Shown: positions 42,201-51,487, numbered from the stretch's first letter. The stretch: 64,000 nt of DNA from Tolypeutes matacus (GCA_026826555.1 JAKSZT010053883.1:24877494-24941493); one strand, 5' to 3'. Notes: a model not told the origin generated them from the letters alone. Made by a program: numbers and translations.

Positions 42201-44500
42201 CCCCCTACTGGAATCCTGTCCTAGATCTTCCCATGTTTGGCTCCTTTCAAATGTTTCCTCCTCAGAAAACTCTTCCTTGACAAGTAATGCCCCCTCTTCC
42301 CCATCAGTATTTCATTCACCTCACTGTATTCTTTCACAGCTCTTATCTCTATCTGAAATTACCTTGTTCATCTATTTGTTTATATATATTATCTTTTTCC
42401 CACACTAGGACAGAAGTTCCATGAGTGCTGGGACCTTGCCTGTGTCATTCAACACTGTTTTCCCAGTGTCAGACACATTTAATAAGCAAATGACTGAACT
42501 GAGCTTCCCAACAACCCTGCAAGGCAGGGATTATTGGGGAAAGTAGGTTTGATTATAGCCTTGGACACCAAGCCTAGGCTCGAGCAATTCACTTTCTAAA
42601 CCTGGGCTGAAGCTCTCATTTGTCAAATAGGAAGTATAGGTACGCTACCAATAGTCCCCAAATCTCTTCAGTGGTTTCCAGCTTATTCATTTAAAAAACA
42701 AAACAAAACTATGTGCCAAACACTGCAGAAACATCTGGGAATAAAATAAACAATGGAGTTTGCATTCTAGTGGAAAGGAGGGAAGAAGGGAAAGAGAAAA
42801 CAAGTTAAAATATATATATAGATGATGGGGGAAGCGGCTGTGGCTCAATTGGTTGGGCCCCCGTTTACCATATGGGAGATACCAGGTTCAATTCCAGGGG
42901 CCTCTTGGGGAAGGCAAGCCGGCCCCCGCAGCGCGGTGAGCTGACCGGGCAGGCGGTGGCGCAGGAAGATGACGCAACAAAGGGAGACAAGCAGACAGAA
43001 AAAACGCACAGCAAATGAACACAGCGAGCAAAAGCAGCAAGTGGGGGGGATAAATAAATAAATCTTTAATAATATATATATGGTATGTAGAGTGGGGAAA
43101 AGCAAAGCAGGAATGTGGGATAGAGCATAGGGTTATTGCAATTTAAAACAGGGTGGTCAGGAAAGCACTCACTGACAAAGATTTGAAGAACGAAGGGTGT
43201 AAACCATGCAAACATTTGAAAGAAGAGCATTTCTGCAAAGGAAGCAAGAAATGCAAAGGCCTTGAGGCAGGAGCACAGAGGCCAGTGTGGCTCAAATAGA
43301 GTGAGCAATGAAGATTGGGAGATCAGAAAGGTAAAGGGAAAGAGGGCAAAAGATTTTAAGGTTTTTGGTTTTTACTCTGAGTGAAATGGAAAATCGGAAG
43401 TTTCAACAGAGGGCCAACATGATCTAATTCATGTTTTACCAGGATTAAAATTAGATTGAGAACAGACTGTAGACAGCAAGAGAAGAAACAGTTAGACCAT
43501 ACTGCAATAATTCCAGATGAGACCAAGAGGTTGCAATAGAGATGGTAGAAGTTGTAGCAATTCTGGATATATTTTGAGTGGTGCCAGGATTTGCTGATGG
43601 GTTGGTTGAGGATTTGAGGGGGAAAAAAAAGGTAGCACATATATTTTTTCATCTGATTCTCACAACAGTAGAACAGTAGGAAAGGTGTGATGGCACCTAT
43701 GTTACAGGAGTGGTTAAGACCATGGATTCGGAGTCAGACTGCCTGCCTTCAAAATCTATTTCTATCACTTTTCTAGATAAGAGTTTGTTGTTCCATCTGT
43801 AAAATGAGCTAATTTCCAACTCTTAGGCTGTTACCAAGATTAGTGGAGATCACATATACAAAGCGCTTAGCTCAAGGGCTCCATGAATCCCATTACTCAG
43901 TTAAAAATACTTGTGCAGAGAAATAAAGGGAAGCTGGAAGAAGAGACGCAATTTGCCCAAAGTCCCAAAGGAGCCCAAACCACTCATTTCATTTCATCCT
44001 CCTTTCACTGATTCATTAATTCTACAAACTTTTACTGAATGTTTATGCCGTCTAATGCCGGGGATCCTCTGGAAGGCTTCGGATGCGTAAGCCGCGGCCC
44101 CGGAGCCAGTTACAAGTCCAAGGCTTTTCACTCCAAATCTAATGCCACCTCCCAGAGCGGTCAAGACGCTGAAAACCGGCATCAGCCTGGGAAACACGTA
44201 CTGAGCATCTACAGGGTATTGGGCGCTTTTACAGAGTTCATCTACTTTAACTCCAAGTGGAAATTCTCGTACCTCTCCTGCAATGCGGGATCACCCTGTG
44301 TGTCGCTCTGAGGAGAGAGCAAAATGAGGGCCGAAGGCCACCTGCTCCTCGCTTACCGCTTGCAGCAAAGCTCCCGGCGTCGCCTGCTGCTGCCCTGCTC
44401 CGGGGCCCGACCCCGTCGCTCCCAATAGCAACTCATGCCGCTGCCGCTTGACCGGGACCAGCGGCAACTCAGGGCCCTTGCGTTTCTGCTGTTCTATCAT
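9155..44500 (-). CDS. SNRNP40: SNRNP40, U5 snRNP 40 kDa WD40-repeat protein (ten coding exons)
   Basis: The protein is a component of the U5 snRNP and U4/U6.U5 tri-snRNP and acts in the nucleus in pre-mRNA splicing, contacting PRPF8-type core proteins (family knowledge). The ten exons join to 1077 nt (358 codons plus TGA), within about one residue of the human length. The N-terminal ~60 residues are low-complexity and basic (start [12 protein letters not shown]). A seven-bladed WD40 propeller follows, with GH starts near residues 65, 108, 150, 234 and 326, and WD or equivalent ends near W94, W137-D138, W180-D181, W221-D222, W263-D264 and W313-D314. The C terminus is KRLYMGEIQ. Every intron is GT-AG and every phase joins. 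The gene is head to head with ZCCHC17. Compared with the human protein as I remember it, differences are few (Gln at residue 20; Leu at residue 344 in an Ile-rich stretch). There is no frameshift, so the gene looks functional. Confidence 0.97.
9925..10028 (-). CDS. SNRNP40: SNRNP40 coding exon 9 (residues 308-342)
   Basis: The acceptor is TTGTAG|G and the donor ATCA|GTAAGT. The exon encodes [20 protein letters not shown] and [14 protein letters not shown], closing blade 6 and opening blade 7. Confidence 0.95.
10740..10849 (-). mobile_element. Short single-headed SINE with 10-bp TSD
   Basis: Long T run, then one head. TSD AAATTAGAAC at 10730-10739 and 10850-10859. SNRNP40 intron 8, sense. Confidence 0.8.
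11212..11650 (+). mobile_element. MIR relic split by a young SINE
   Basis: Left half to 11299 (CCTGGAGTCAGAAAAATCTG), right half from 11490 (CTTAGACAATTATTTAACTT), separated by the DAS SINE and its TSD. Confidence 0.65.
11300..11489 (+). mobile_element. Young DAS SINE with 14-bp TSD, inside a MIR
   Basis: Full-length copy of the young subfamily (head with CCGTTTACCATATGGGAG, body with GCTGACCCAGCGAGCACAAG, (ATAAA)n). Perfect TSD AAATCTCAGTGCAG at 11286-11299 and 11490-11503. Confidence 0.9.
11651..12962. other. SNRNP40 intron 8 interior, nothing recognised
   Basis: No exon-like or repeat signal recognised. The ORF pair at 11698-11962 (both strands) has no known domain. Confidence 0.55.
12978..13114 (+). 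mobile_element. 5'-truncated young DAS SINE with 15-bp TSD
   Basis: Starts inside the tRNA head just before the B box, so the A box is absent. TSD AAGAAAGCCTCATGG at 12963-12977 and 13115-13129 is perfect, which proves the truncated unit is the original insertion. Confidence 0.9.
13947..14008 (-). CDS. SNRNP40: SNRNP40 coding exon 8 (residues 288-307)
   Basis: The acceptor is CTGCAG|AAT and the donor GACAG|GTAAGG. It is a small exon of 62 nt encoding [20 protein letters not shown] (blade 6). A two-headed SINE lies only about 200 bp upstream of its acceptor, in intron 7. Confidence 0.95.
14211..14530 (+). mobile_element. Long two-headed SINE
   Basis: Head, a body with GACGAGCAAGACAGCAAGC and AATGAGAGACACAAC, a second head, then a GCACACAAAGAACAG...GGGG tail. 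About 200 bp from SNRNP40 exon 8, antisense. Confidence 0.85.
15416..15790 (+). mobile_element. Long two-headed SINE with 13-bp TSD
   Basis: Same build as the copy at 14211-14530. TSD TAAATGTAATGCT at 15403-15415 and 15791-15803. About 40 nt of AT-rich sequence follows the A tail inside the TSD, which is unusual. Confidence 0.8.
15933..16036 (+). mobile_element. Short single-headed SINE
   Basis: One diverged head followed by a long A run (16013-16037). Confidence 0.75.
16432..16611 (+). mobile_element. Young DAS SINE with 11-bp TSD
   Basis: Young-subfamily copy with a markedly CpG-rich body (GGGCGGGCCCGCCCGCGCGG), so little CpG decay has occurred. TSD AAGTAATTAGA at 16421-16431 and 16612-16622. 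Confidence 0.9.
17059..17141 (-). CDS. SNRNP40: SNRNP40 coding exon 7 (residues 260-287)
   Basis: The acceptor is TGTAG|TG and the donor GAAAAG|GTGAGT. The exon encodes [20 protein letters not shown] followed by NVHNFEK, the loop between blades 5 and 6. Phase 0 at its 3' end. Confidence 0.95.
17142..18906. other. SNRNP40 intron 6
   Basis: AT-rich, SINE-free. An L2-like tail is visible at 18090-18150 (CAACAAATATTTATTGAG). This is the longest SINE-free intron of the gene. Confidence 0.6.
18907..19027 (-). CDS. SNRNP40: SNRNP40 coding exon 6 (residues 220-259)
   Basis: The acceptor is TTTGCAG|GTC and the donor ACAG|GTAACT. The exon encodes [20 protein letters not shown] to NAMDNT (blade 5). 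One base of the Val260 codon is left for exon 7 to complete. Confidence 0.95.
20590..21010 (+). repeat. Ancient interspersed repeat relic, family not named
   Basis: Similar wording recurs at about 43100-43620 and 45300-45960 (aggregate motifs like GGAGCCACAGAAGGGTTCAA and GATCCCTGTGGC). Three diverged copies in one window. I did not assign the family. Confidence 0.45.
21688..21898 (+). mobile_element. Young DAS SINE with 10-bp TSD
   Basis: Full-length young copy with an extended A-rich tail. TSD GAAATTTACT at 21678-21687 and 21899-21908. SNRNP40 intron 5, antisense. Confidence 0.9.
22815..23260 (+). mobile_element. MIR relic split by a young SINE
   Basis: MIR wording on both sides of 22854-23034 (AACATGACTTGGGATCTAGA before; CTCAGTTTCTTCATCTATAA after). 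Confidence 0.6.
22854..23034 (-). mobile_element. Young DAS SINE with 16-bp TSD, inside a MIR
   Basis: Minus-strand young copy. Perfect TSD AGACTATATGGGTTTT at 22838-22853 and 23035-23050. Confidence 0.9.
24093..24175 (-). pseudogene. Very short GC-rich retrocopy-like insert between two T runs
   Basis: A 50-bp GC-rich segment (24112-24160) is sandwiched between T runs. On the minus strand it reads AATAAAGACGGCC ... CACCAGCGC followed by A(n), like the last bases of a polyadenylated mRNA. I do not recognise the source gene. Confidence 0.4.
24158..24440 (-). mobile_element. L1 3' end fragment (minus)
   Basis: Closely parallels the L1 3' end at 47870-48130, including the shared TTTGGTTCATAGTAATGCA segment, so both come from one L1 subfamily. 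In SNRNP40 intron 5? No: it lies at 24.2-24.4 kb, between exons 6 and 5, which is intron 5, sense to the gene. Confidence 0.7.
24735..24857 (-). CDS. SNRNP40: SNRNP40 coding exon 5 (residues 179-219)
   Basis: The acceptor is GCAG|CTT and the donor AAG|GTATGT. The exon has 41 whole codons, [13 protein letters not shown] to IDNDIK, forming blade 4. The intron separating it from exon 4 (24858-38603) is the gene's largest, and holds an RPSA pseudogene and many L1 and SINE insertions. Confidence 0.95.
25466..26137 (-). mobile_element. Multi-headed SINE chain (four tRNA-like heads)
   Basis: Four heads in one orientation near 25560-25635, 25740-25800, 25878-25950 and 26063-26137, each preceded by SINE body sequence. 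Flanks GGGGTGTGGCTTA (25443-25455) and GGGGCATGGCTTT (26138-26150) look like one decayed TSD around the whole chain. Confidence 0.75.
27255..27651 (+). mobile_element. Long two-headed SINE
   Basis: Head, a GAGTGCTGGCCCG-type repeat body, a second head near 27470-27540, then an (AAATA)n tail. Inserted in L1 ORF2. Confidence 0.85.
27764..28112 (+). mobile_element. Long two-headed SINE
   Basis: Second of four SINEs in the same L1, 110 bp from the previous one and in the same orientation. The second head has lost the loop around its B box (27985 region). Confidence 0.8.
28931..29322 (+). mobile_element. Long two-headed SINE in the L1 RT core
   Basis: Inserted just before the L1 RT catalytic region. 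Imperfect TSD AGAATAAAAATCAT / AGAACAAAAATAAT. Confidence 0.8.
29637..29745 (+). mobile_element. Short single-headed SINE
   Basis: A single head with the ACCTCCCGGTAAAA 3' end that marks a distinct short subfamily, also seen at 41160, 49484 and in the first half of the 30077 copy. Confidence 0.75.
30077..30503 (+). mobile_element. Long two-headed SINE with 12-bp TSD
   Basis: Head of the CCTCCCGGTAAAA type, then a long body and second head. TSD AGATTAAAAACA (30065-30076) / AGATTAAAGACA (30504-30515), one mismatch. It splits an older repeat relic. Confidence 0.8.
30516..30890 (+). mobile_element. Old L1 3'UTR-like end (plus)
   Basis: Contains the usual old-L1 3' wording (AAATGTTCTGGAAATCGATA, then GTACAGCTAAAATT) and ends in an A/T-rich stretch. 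Non-coding. Confidence 0.55.
31180..33000 (-). mobile_element. Old LINE-1 (minus), host of a nested L1
   Basis: Old L1 3'-half sequence in minus orientation, with ORF2-like peptides ([12 protein letters not shown] at about 32690-32790). It is interrupted at 31918-32701 by a younger L1 3' end. In SNRNP40 intron 4. Confidence 0.75.
31918..32701 (-). mobile_element. L1 3' end nested in the older L1
   Basis: Poly(T) at the left marks its 3' end. A perfect 12-bp TSD, TCTTTTCACGTT, lies at 31906-31917 and 32702-32713. The body is AT-rich and non-coding, as expected of an L1 3'UTR. Confidence 0.75.
33551..34491 (-). pseudogene. RPSA: RPSA (40S ribosomal protein SA) processed pseudogene
   Basis: An intronless, decayed copy of RPSA mRNA in SNRNP40 intron 4, same strand as the host gene. 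The start is at 34413 ([20 protein letters not shown]), and [14 protein letters not shown] is recognisable. Later pieces ([48 protein letters not shown]) lie in shifted frames. The stop-equivalent is near 33618. The span from start to stop is about 796 nt against 888 in the functional gene, so deletions and frameshifts have broken it. The 5'UTR (to about 34490) and 3'UTR, with an AATAAA near 33565, are recognisable. A near-duplicate of CATTTAAA flanks it (33536-33543 and 34492-34499), but no clear A tail survives. Confidence 0.92.
34893..35098 (-). mobile_element. Two-headed SINE
   Basis: Two diverged heads in reverse orientation (34905-34978 and 35020-35097), inside the L1 at 33.5-35.4 kb. 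Same class as 1726-1918 and 39249-39449. Confidence 0.8.
35366..35698 (-). mobile_element. Long two-headed SINE
   Basis: Reverse-strand heads near 35466-35540 and 35622-35697 with an 18-nt T run between body and first head. Confidence 0.8.
36338..36531 (-). mobile_element. Young DAS SINE with 13-bp TSD
   Basis: Near-consensus young copy. TSD CAGGCTGTTAATT at 36325-36337 and 36532-36544. Confidence 0.9.
37041..37411 (+). mobile_element. Long two-headed SINE with 11-bp TSD
   Basis: Contains three GCTGGCCTG/GAGTGCTGG-type body repeats between heads. TSD AGCTTTGGAAC at 37030-37040 and 37412-37422. Confidence 0.85.
37787..38162 (+). mobile_element. MER5-like relic split by a young SINE
   Basis: Left half 37787-37859 (TTAGTGGTTTCCAAATGTTG, AAATCACTTGAGGAACACAT) and right half 38050-38162 (CTACTGAACCAGAATCTTTG, GGTTGAAAACCACTGG). 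Confidence 0.6.
37860..38040 (+). mobile_element. Young DAS SINE inside a MER5-like relic
   Basis: Young copy with a changed B box (GGTTCGGTCTCT). The MER5-like sequence continues on both sides. Confidence 0.85.
38604..38769 (-). CDS. SNRNP40: SNRNP40 coding exon 4 (residues 123-178)
   Basis: The acceptor is TCTAG|T and the donor AAG|GTGGGT. This is the longest coding exon (166 nt). It encodes the end of blade 2 (TVAVWD) and blade 3 ([20 protein letters not shown]). Phase 0 at its 3' end. Confidence 0.95.
39249..39449 (-). mobile_element. Two-headed SINE
   Basis: Two reverse-strand heads joined by a TTTCATTTGTTTGTTTTT linker, as at 34893-35098. SNRNP40 intron 3, sense. Confidence 0.8.
40153..40246 (-). 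CDS. SNRNP40: SNRNP40 coding exon 3 (residues 92-122)
   Basis: The acceptor is CCAG|TG and the donor GGCAG|GTGAGT. The exon encodes [20 protein letters not shown] and the start of the second blade. Its last two bases (AG) form Ser123 with exon 4. Confidence 0.95.
41160..41256 (+). mobile_element. Short single-headed SINE with 10-bp TSD
   Basis: Head of 78 nt then an A run; B box GGTTCGATCCC keeps the canonical A. TSD AAGAATCTAG at 41150-41159 and 41257-41266. Confidence 0.9.
41704..41833 (-). CDS. SNRNP40: SNRNP40 coding exon 2 (residues 49-91)
   Basis: The acceptor is TTAG|GGC and the donor ...ATAT|GTAAGG. The exon encodes [11 protein letters not shown] and the first WD40 blade ([20 protein letters not shown]). 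It ends one base into the codon for Leu92, which exon 3 completes. Confidence 0.95.
42050..42480 (+). mobile_element. L2-like relic
   Basis: L2 3' wording (CTCAGAAAACTCTTCCTTGA, ACTAGGACAGAAGTTCCATG). Other L2-like stretches: about 3085-3480, 38840-39080, 54170-54310 and 55610-56290. Confidence 0.55.
42829..43068 (+). mobile_element. DAS-type SINE, intermediate body
   Basis: Young-type head joined to a body that mixes young (GCAAGCCGGCCC) and long-type (GATGACGCAACAAAGGGAG) segments. Possible mosaic of two subfamilies. SNRNP40 intron 1, antisense. Confidence 0.8.
44357..44500 (-). CDS. SNRNP40: SNRNP40 coding exon 1 (residues 1-48)
   Basis: The start codon is at 44500-44498 in the context GCCATGA, with G at -3. 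The exon encodes the basic, Gln/Gly-rich N terminus ending in TPGALLQA. The donor is GCG|GTAAGC at 44357/44356, phase 0. The frame is also open upstream to an ATG at 44629. I chose the 44500 start because it matches the conserved MIEQQKRK start and because the upstream ATG falls among promoter motifs. Confidence 0.95.
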
Positions 44501-44711
44501 GGCGCCAGTCGCTCTCCTCGGCGCCGCCACTGACCGCGCCGACACTCTTAGGCATAGCGCGATTGGCTCCGACTTAGCTCTTCCCCTAGAACTTCCGGCT
44601 TGGAGAAACCAATCGGCTTCCAATACCACTCGCCGTGTCGCCCTCGGGATAGTCTCTTGTTATTGGGCAGCCGTTCCTGACGTCACGAATGTCCGCTTTC
44701 AGGGTTGGCGG
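44501..44711. promoter_or_regulatory. Bidirectional promoter core with CCAAT, ETS and CRE motifs
   Basis: No TATA box is apparent. Motifs seen: inverted CCAAT (ATTGG) at 44562-44566 and 44662-44666; CCAAT at 44609-44613 and 44620-44624; an ETS-type ACTTCCGG at 44591-44598; and a palindromic CRE, TGACGTCA, at 44678-44685. NF-Y, ETS/GABP and CREB/ATF are the usual binders (family knowledge). The two transcripts start within about 200 bp of each other, so the elements are probably shared. Confidence 0.7.
44678..44685. promoter_or_regulatory. Palindromic CRE, TGACGTCA
   Basis: This is a full consensus cAMP-response element, followed by C to give TGACGTCAC. It sits on the ZCCHC17 side of the divergent promoter. 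Binding is inferred. Confidence 0.6.
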
Positions 44712-44821
44712 ATGAATCTGGAGTCCCGCCTAGGCGCGCTGTGTCTTGTGGGTGGAAGCGTGCTGACTGGGTTTGGCGTTTCGCGCGGTGCCCTGGCTGG
44801 CAGACTAGGAGCTAACACCGA
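44700..44821 (+). other. ZCCHC17: Probable ZCCHC17 exon 1 (5'UTR), start approximate
   Basis: The divergent transcript of ZCCHC17 should start just right of the promoter core. A donor-like CCGA|GTGAGT ends the exon at 44821, and a stronger donor CTG|GTAAGT lies at 44941/44942. The frame from ATG 44712 is open to 44821 (36 codons plus 2 bases). Exon limits need transcript evidence, and the true start could be a few tens of bases off. Confidence 0.5.
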
Positions 44822-45240
44822 GTGAGTATCAGGAAGCTGGGGGTGGCTGTCCGAATCTGGAGGCGGTGCCTCTGTTGTGGGGTATGAGAGTGGCCTTTCT
44901 CAGCTGAAGGTCCTGATACGGGCCCCGAGTTCCCGGCCCTGGTAAGTAGCAGCCTGGACTCTTTACAGGCAGGAGCAGAGCTTGGGCCTGTCTGGCGACA
45001 GGACCCAGACCCTTCGGCTGGGTATTGCGGGGGAGGGGGGGGCGGGGACCTTGGCAACTGACTTCGGCAATCGCCTATTTGTGTCCGGCCCTGTACGGGG
45101 AGGTCCTAGGGAGAAAAGACCTGTCTTCCAGCCTCCACTACTGCTCCATCTGGCTGAGGAGGCGAGACTTGTTTCTGCCACTGATTGTGCAGAAACAGAG
45201 TCTCCCCTATGCCCCTGAAAGGACAGGGGTCGAGAGCGGA

Positions 45241-47147
45241 GTCATATTGACAAATTAGAGACTCATGTCTGTGAACTAGGCCGTCTTCTCAATCATCCAA
45301 CCATAGTTTATTGTGCATTTGGGATACAGTGTGAGCCAAACACGGTCCCTGACCTCAGGGAGATTGCGTCTGGTGGGGAAAAGAGATGTTAAACAATGAT
45401 CTCTTTAATGAATGTAAAATAACCAGGAGACGTATAGGATGCTTTGAGTGCCTGAAATGAGCACGAAGCCTTCTCTGATGAAAAGATGCCTGAGCTGAAT
45501 TCTAATTAATTAGGTGAAGAGAGAAAGGCAGAGCATTCCATACAGAACGGCCTTATGGTAGTTGGCTGACAAAAGGCACAGAGGCCAGTGGCTGCTACAA
45601 AGATAATGGAGGGAGTATGGTACGGGATGAAGCTGGAGGCAGAAGGTCAGGCCTTGCAGGAATTTGTAGCTTTTACCTTAAAATGGATTGGCAATCACTG
45701 AGGGGTTTTCGGAGGATATGTGGGTATGGGGAGGTGGCTTGATCCCTTTGTCTCAGTGGTGTAAACAGATTGGAAGGGATCCCTAACCGATTCAGATAGA
45801 TGGCTTAGGGTCTGCAGTGGTCCCGGTGAGAGATGTTGGCAATGAGGCAATGAGGATTGGCATATTTTGGTAGAGCTGTAGAGAATTGGACAGATTCTAG
45901 AGATATATAGGAGGAAAAATGGTTAGGGCTGGTAATGGGTTGTGAAGAGATAGTACCACTCAGAGAGACAGGAAACACTAGAAGATGACTAGAGACTGTG
46001 GTGTTTTTTGTTTTTTTTTAATGGAGGGAGTCATTCATGACATCAGGAGGTAGTTCAGAATACATCTTTGGAGCTCTGATGACATACTTGTGTTGGAAAT
46101 AGGAAATATAGATTTGGGAGTAATATAGATGATAATTGAGCCATAGGTGTGGGTAAGATCACCAAGGTCAGGACCTTGGTAGTTTCAATATTTAATGGCC
46201 AAGAGCAGGAGGATGAGCCTACAAGAGAAACAGGAGTAGTTAGAAAGGAGAACGAGAGGAATGTTCTTTCAGAAGTGAGGGAATGTTCTGTGTCAGGAAT
46301 TTAAGTAGTATGAGGATCAAAAAATTTTCTGTTGGCTTTATCATGGAGCTCATGGTAACCTATCAAGAGTTGTTTTGTAATGGGGCCAGAAGCCAGATAG
46401 AAGACAAGGATTCAGGCAAGGCAATGGAGGCAGTCAATCTAGACAGTATTTTTCAGAGTGGATGTGGATGAGGAGTCACTAAGAATCCAACTGAGAGGAA
46501 GGAGTTGAATATGCAAGAGAGAAATTGGGTCATCGATAGTATAAGATTTCTGAGAAGGTGGGAGGGGTTGGTATCCAAAGTATAGATGGAGGAAGCAAGC
46601 TTAGAAAGTTGGACAGTTTCTTTATTTAATGGAAGGGAAAAAAGAAATGAAGTTTATAAATATAGGTTGTTTGTATGTTTAGTATTGGTAAGGTGAGTTC
46701 CTTTCTCATGGCTTTCATTTTCTCTGTAAAGTAGGAGGTGGAATCTTAGAGTGAGAGGAGGTCAGAGGTTTGAGTAGATTGCAGAAGATTTGGAAGTCAT
46801 TGTAGAGTGTGCGAGAATGAGTTTACCAGAGAAATATAGGATTGCCAGGCAGAGTTAAGGGCCCATTCGAGATTGAAAATCATAACTTTCCCTCTGCCTC
46901 AAGCAACACTAGTGTTGCTGTGTATTTGGCCTGCTAAAAACACATTCTAGCCTTTAATATGCCTTCTCTTTCTGAAGATGCCAGAAAGCTAAAAACTATT
47001 CCAGTTTTTCCTTGAGAATTGAATTTGGAAGTGGATTAATTGTGGAGAGAAGTAGAGTGTGAAGTATCCAGTTTTGCTGGCAAATATCATGGGAGGCAGT
47101 GAGTTTTCCAGTCTACAGTCATCTGCTTTGGTGACTTTCTGCAGTGA
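45241..47147. other. ZCCHC17 intron 1, 5' part
   Basis: Old repeat relic at about 45300-45960, otherwise nothing recognised. No young SINE within 2.2 kb of the promoter on this side. Confidence 0.5.
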
Positions 47148-47234
47148 TGGCCATAACTTTTTAAAAAAATTATTTTTATCTCATTTTATTTTAGCCTTTC
47201 TTATTTTTTATGTTTATCCTTCCCCCACTTGAGC

Positions 47235-47458
47235 CCAGTTTTTTTTTGTTTTGAGGTACTGGAGCTGGGGATTGAACCCAGGACCTCATATGTGGGAAAC
47301 CGGTGTTCAACCGCTGAGCTCATTGGCTCCTCTGAGTTGTTTTTTTCATTTGTTTGCTTCTTGTTGTTTGTTTTTGTTTTTAGGAGGCATTGGGGGACTG
47401 AACCCAGGACCTCCCATGTGGGAAGCAGGCACTCAACTGCTTGAGCCACATCGGCTCC
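47235..47458 (-). mobile_element. Two-headed SINE, first insertion at a reused site
   Basis: Two reverse heads (47248-47330, 47381-47456). It ends next to the second copy of TGGCCATAACTTTTT (47459-47473); the first copy is at 47148-47162, with about 70 bp of T/A-rich sequence between it and the SINE. Confidence 0.75.
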
Positions 47459-47473
47459 TGGCCATAACTTTTT

Positions 47474-47853
47474 TTTTTTTTTTTTTAATAGAATCAGGGA
47501 ATCACTTAATTTTTTTAAAGATTTATTTTGTTTATTTATACCCACCCCCCTGTTGTTTGCGCTTGCTGTCTGTTTGTTGTGTGATCATCATCCTTTTAGG
47601 AGGCACCGGGACCATGTGGGAGGGAGGCACCTAATTGCTTGAGCCACCTCAGCACCCTGTTTTGTTGTGTCTCTCAGTATGTTTTCCTCCTTGTGTCTGT
47701 TGTTGCATCATCTTGTTGCGTCAGTTTGCTGCACCAGCCTGTTGTGTCAGCTCACTGTCTTGCTTGTCTTCTTTAAGAGGCACTGGAAACCGAACCTGTG
47801 ACCTCCCATGTGGTAGGTGGGAACTCAATCGCTTGAGCCACATCTGTTTCCCA
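47474..47853 (-). mobile_element. Long two-headed SINE, second insertion at a reused site
   Basis: Bounded by copies two and three of TGGCCATAACTTTTT (47459-47473 and 47854-47868). The first head is partly deleted near 47600-47620. Confidence 0.75.
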
Positions 47854-47868
47854 TGGCCATAACTTTTT

Positions 47869-50445
<2,577 letters not shown>

Positions 50446-50650
50446 TCATGGCAAAGATGGTGTTACTTTGTGGGTTAGAAGTTGTTCCTGGAAGTTCTAC
50501 CAGGGCCTGCTCCTATAGCCCTTCCTACTCTCCCAACTGTTCTGGTGAGACCTCCCAACTCTGGTTTCTTTGGGGTTCTACTCCTGGAGTACTTTGAGAT
50601 ATGGAAACTCCTCTTCTGGTTGGTTGGCTTAGAGCTCTGATTCTTTGGTC

Positions 50651-50750
50651 TTTTTTTTTTTTTTTTTTTTTTAAAGATTTATTTTATTTATTTATTTCTC
50701 CCCACCCCCTCATAGCTTGCATTTGCTGTGTCTGTTTGTTGTGTGCTGGA
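50651..50750 (-). mobile_element. SINE tail fragment without a head
   Basis: Only the 3' body and T run of a long SINE (AAAGATTTATTTTATTTATT and TGTCTGTTTGTTGTGTGCT) remain. 5'-truncated. Confidence 0.65.
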
Positions 50751-50875
50751 AAGCTGGTAATCCAGGCTTTCCCTCAAAAAATGCAAGCAAATTTCTTTCT
50801 TAAAAAATTACATATGGTTTCTCAGGCTACTATTTCACAGGAGGAAAAAGCAGGAGGCTTTAAACACAACTGTTT

Positions 50876-51062
50876 TTTTTTTTTTTTTTTTTTAAGATTT
50901 TATTTATTTATTCATTTATCCCCCCCTTGCTGCTTGTGCTCGCTGGGTCAGCTAACCACGCCGTGCGGGCGGGCCTGCCCCCACCAGGAGGCCCCGGAAC
51001 CGAACCCGGGGCCTCCCATATGGCAAACGGGAGCCCCACTGATTGAGCCACAGCTGCCTCCC
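50876..51062 (-). mobile_element. Young DAS SINE with 15-bp TSD
   Basis: TSD TAAACACAACTGTTT at 50861-50875 and 51063-51077. ZCCHC17 intron 1, antisense. Confidence 0.9.
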
Positions 51063-51487
51063 TAAACACAACTGTTTATACTTACCACAGCAGAAATCTA
51101 TAAGGAAGATCGGTAAGATCATTTCACTTTTATTGCACTTTCCATGACCTATGTGTGGAGAGAAACAGGTGATAGACTAAGATGTTTGAGGTCAATTTAG
51201 ATGCCCCAGCTGCTACTACTAGGAGTGATAATAAAGCTCTCTTGATAGAACCATTAATCTCAGGTTAATAACCCCTGTTCTAGGGTGTGAGGTGAGGAAT
51301 GCTGGGCAGAGGGAAGGGAAGGGCTCGAGGTGAGACTGTCTAGCTGGTAAGTAGAAGAGGCAGGATTCAACCAAGTTGTGACACCTGCAGGTTTGCATGT
51401 TAGATTCACTATTATGTTGGACTTCACCTGTTTACTATCCATTTCTCAAAAATTGGCAAAGCTTCCTCCTTTCTACCCATATGCTTT

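Larger units (their letters stand above)
44040..45240. promoter_or_regulatory. CpG-rich island over the SNRNP40/ZCCHC17 divergent start region
   Basis: This stretch is rich in CpG and G+C compared with the AT-rich introns on both sides. It covers SNRNP40 exon 1 and the probable ZCCHC17 exon 1, which is typical of a housekeeping bidirectional promoter. The boundaries are by eye. Confidence 0.75.

Noticed and set aside
44448..44825. 125-codon plus-strand ORF over the promoter
   Set aside because: Its first part is antisense to SNRNP40 exon 1 and GC-rich DNA is often open. Only the part after 44712 could be transcribed as ZCCHC17 exon 1, and it is treated as a finding, not a gene.
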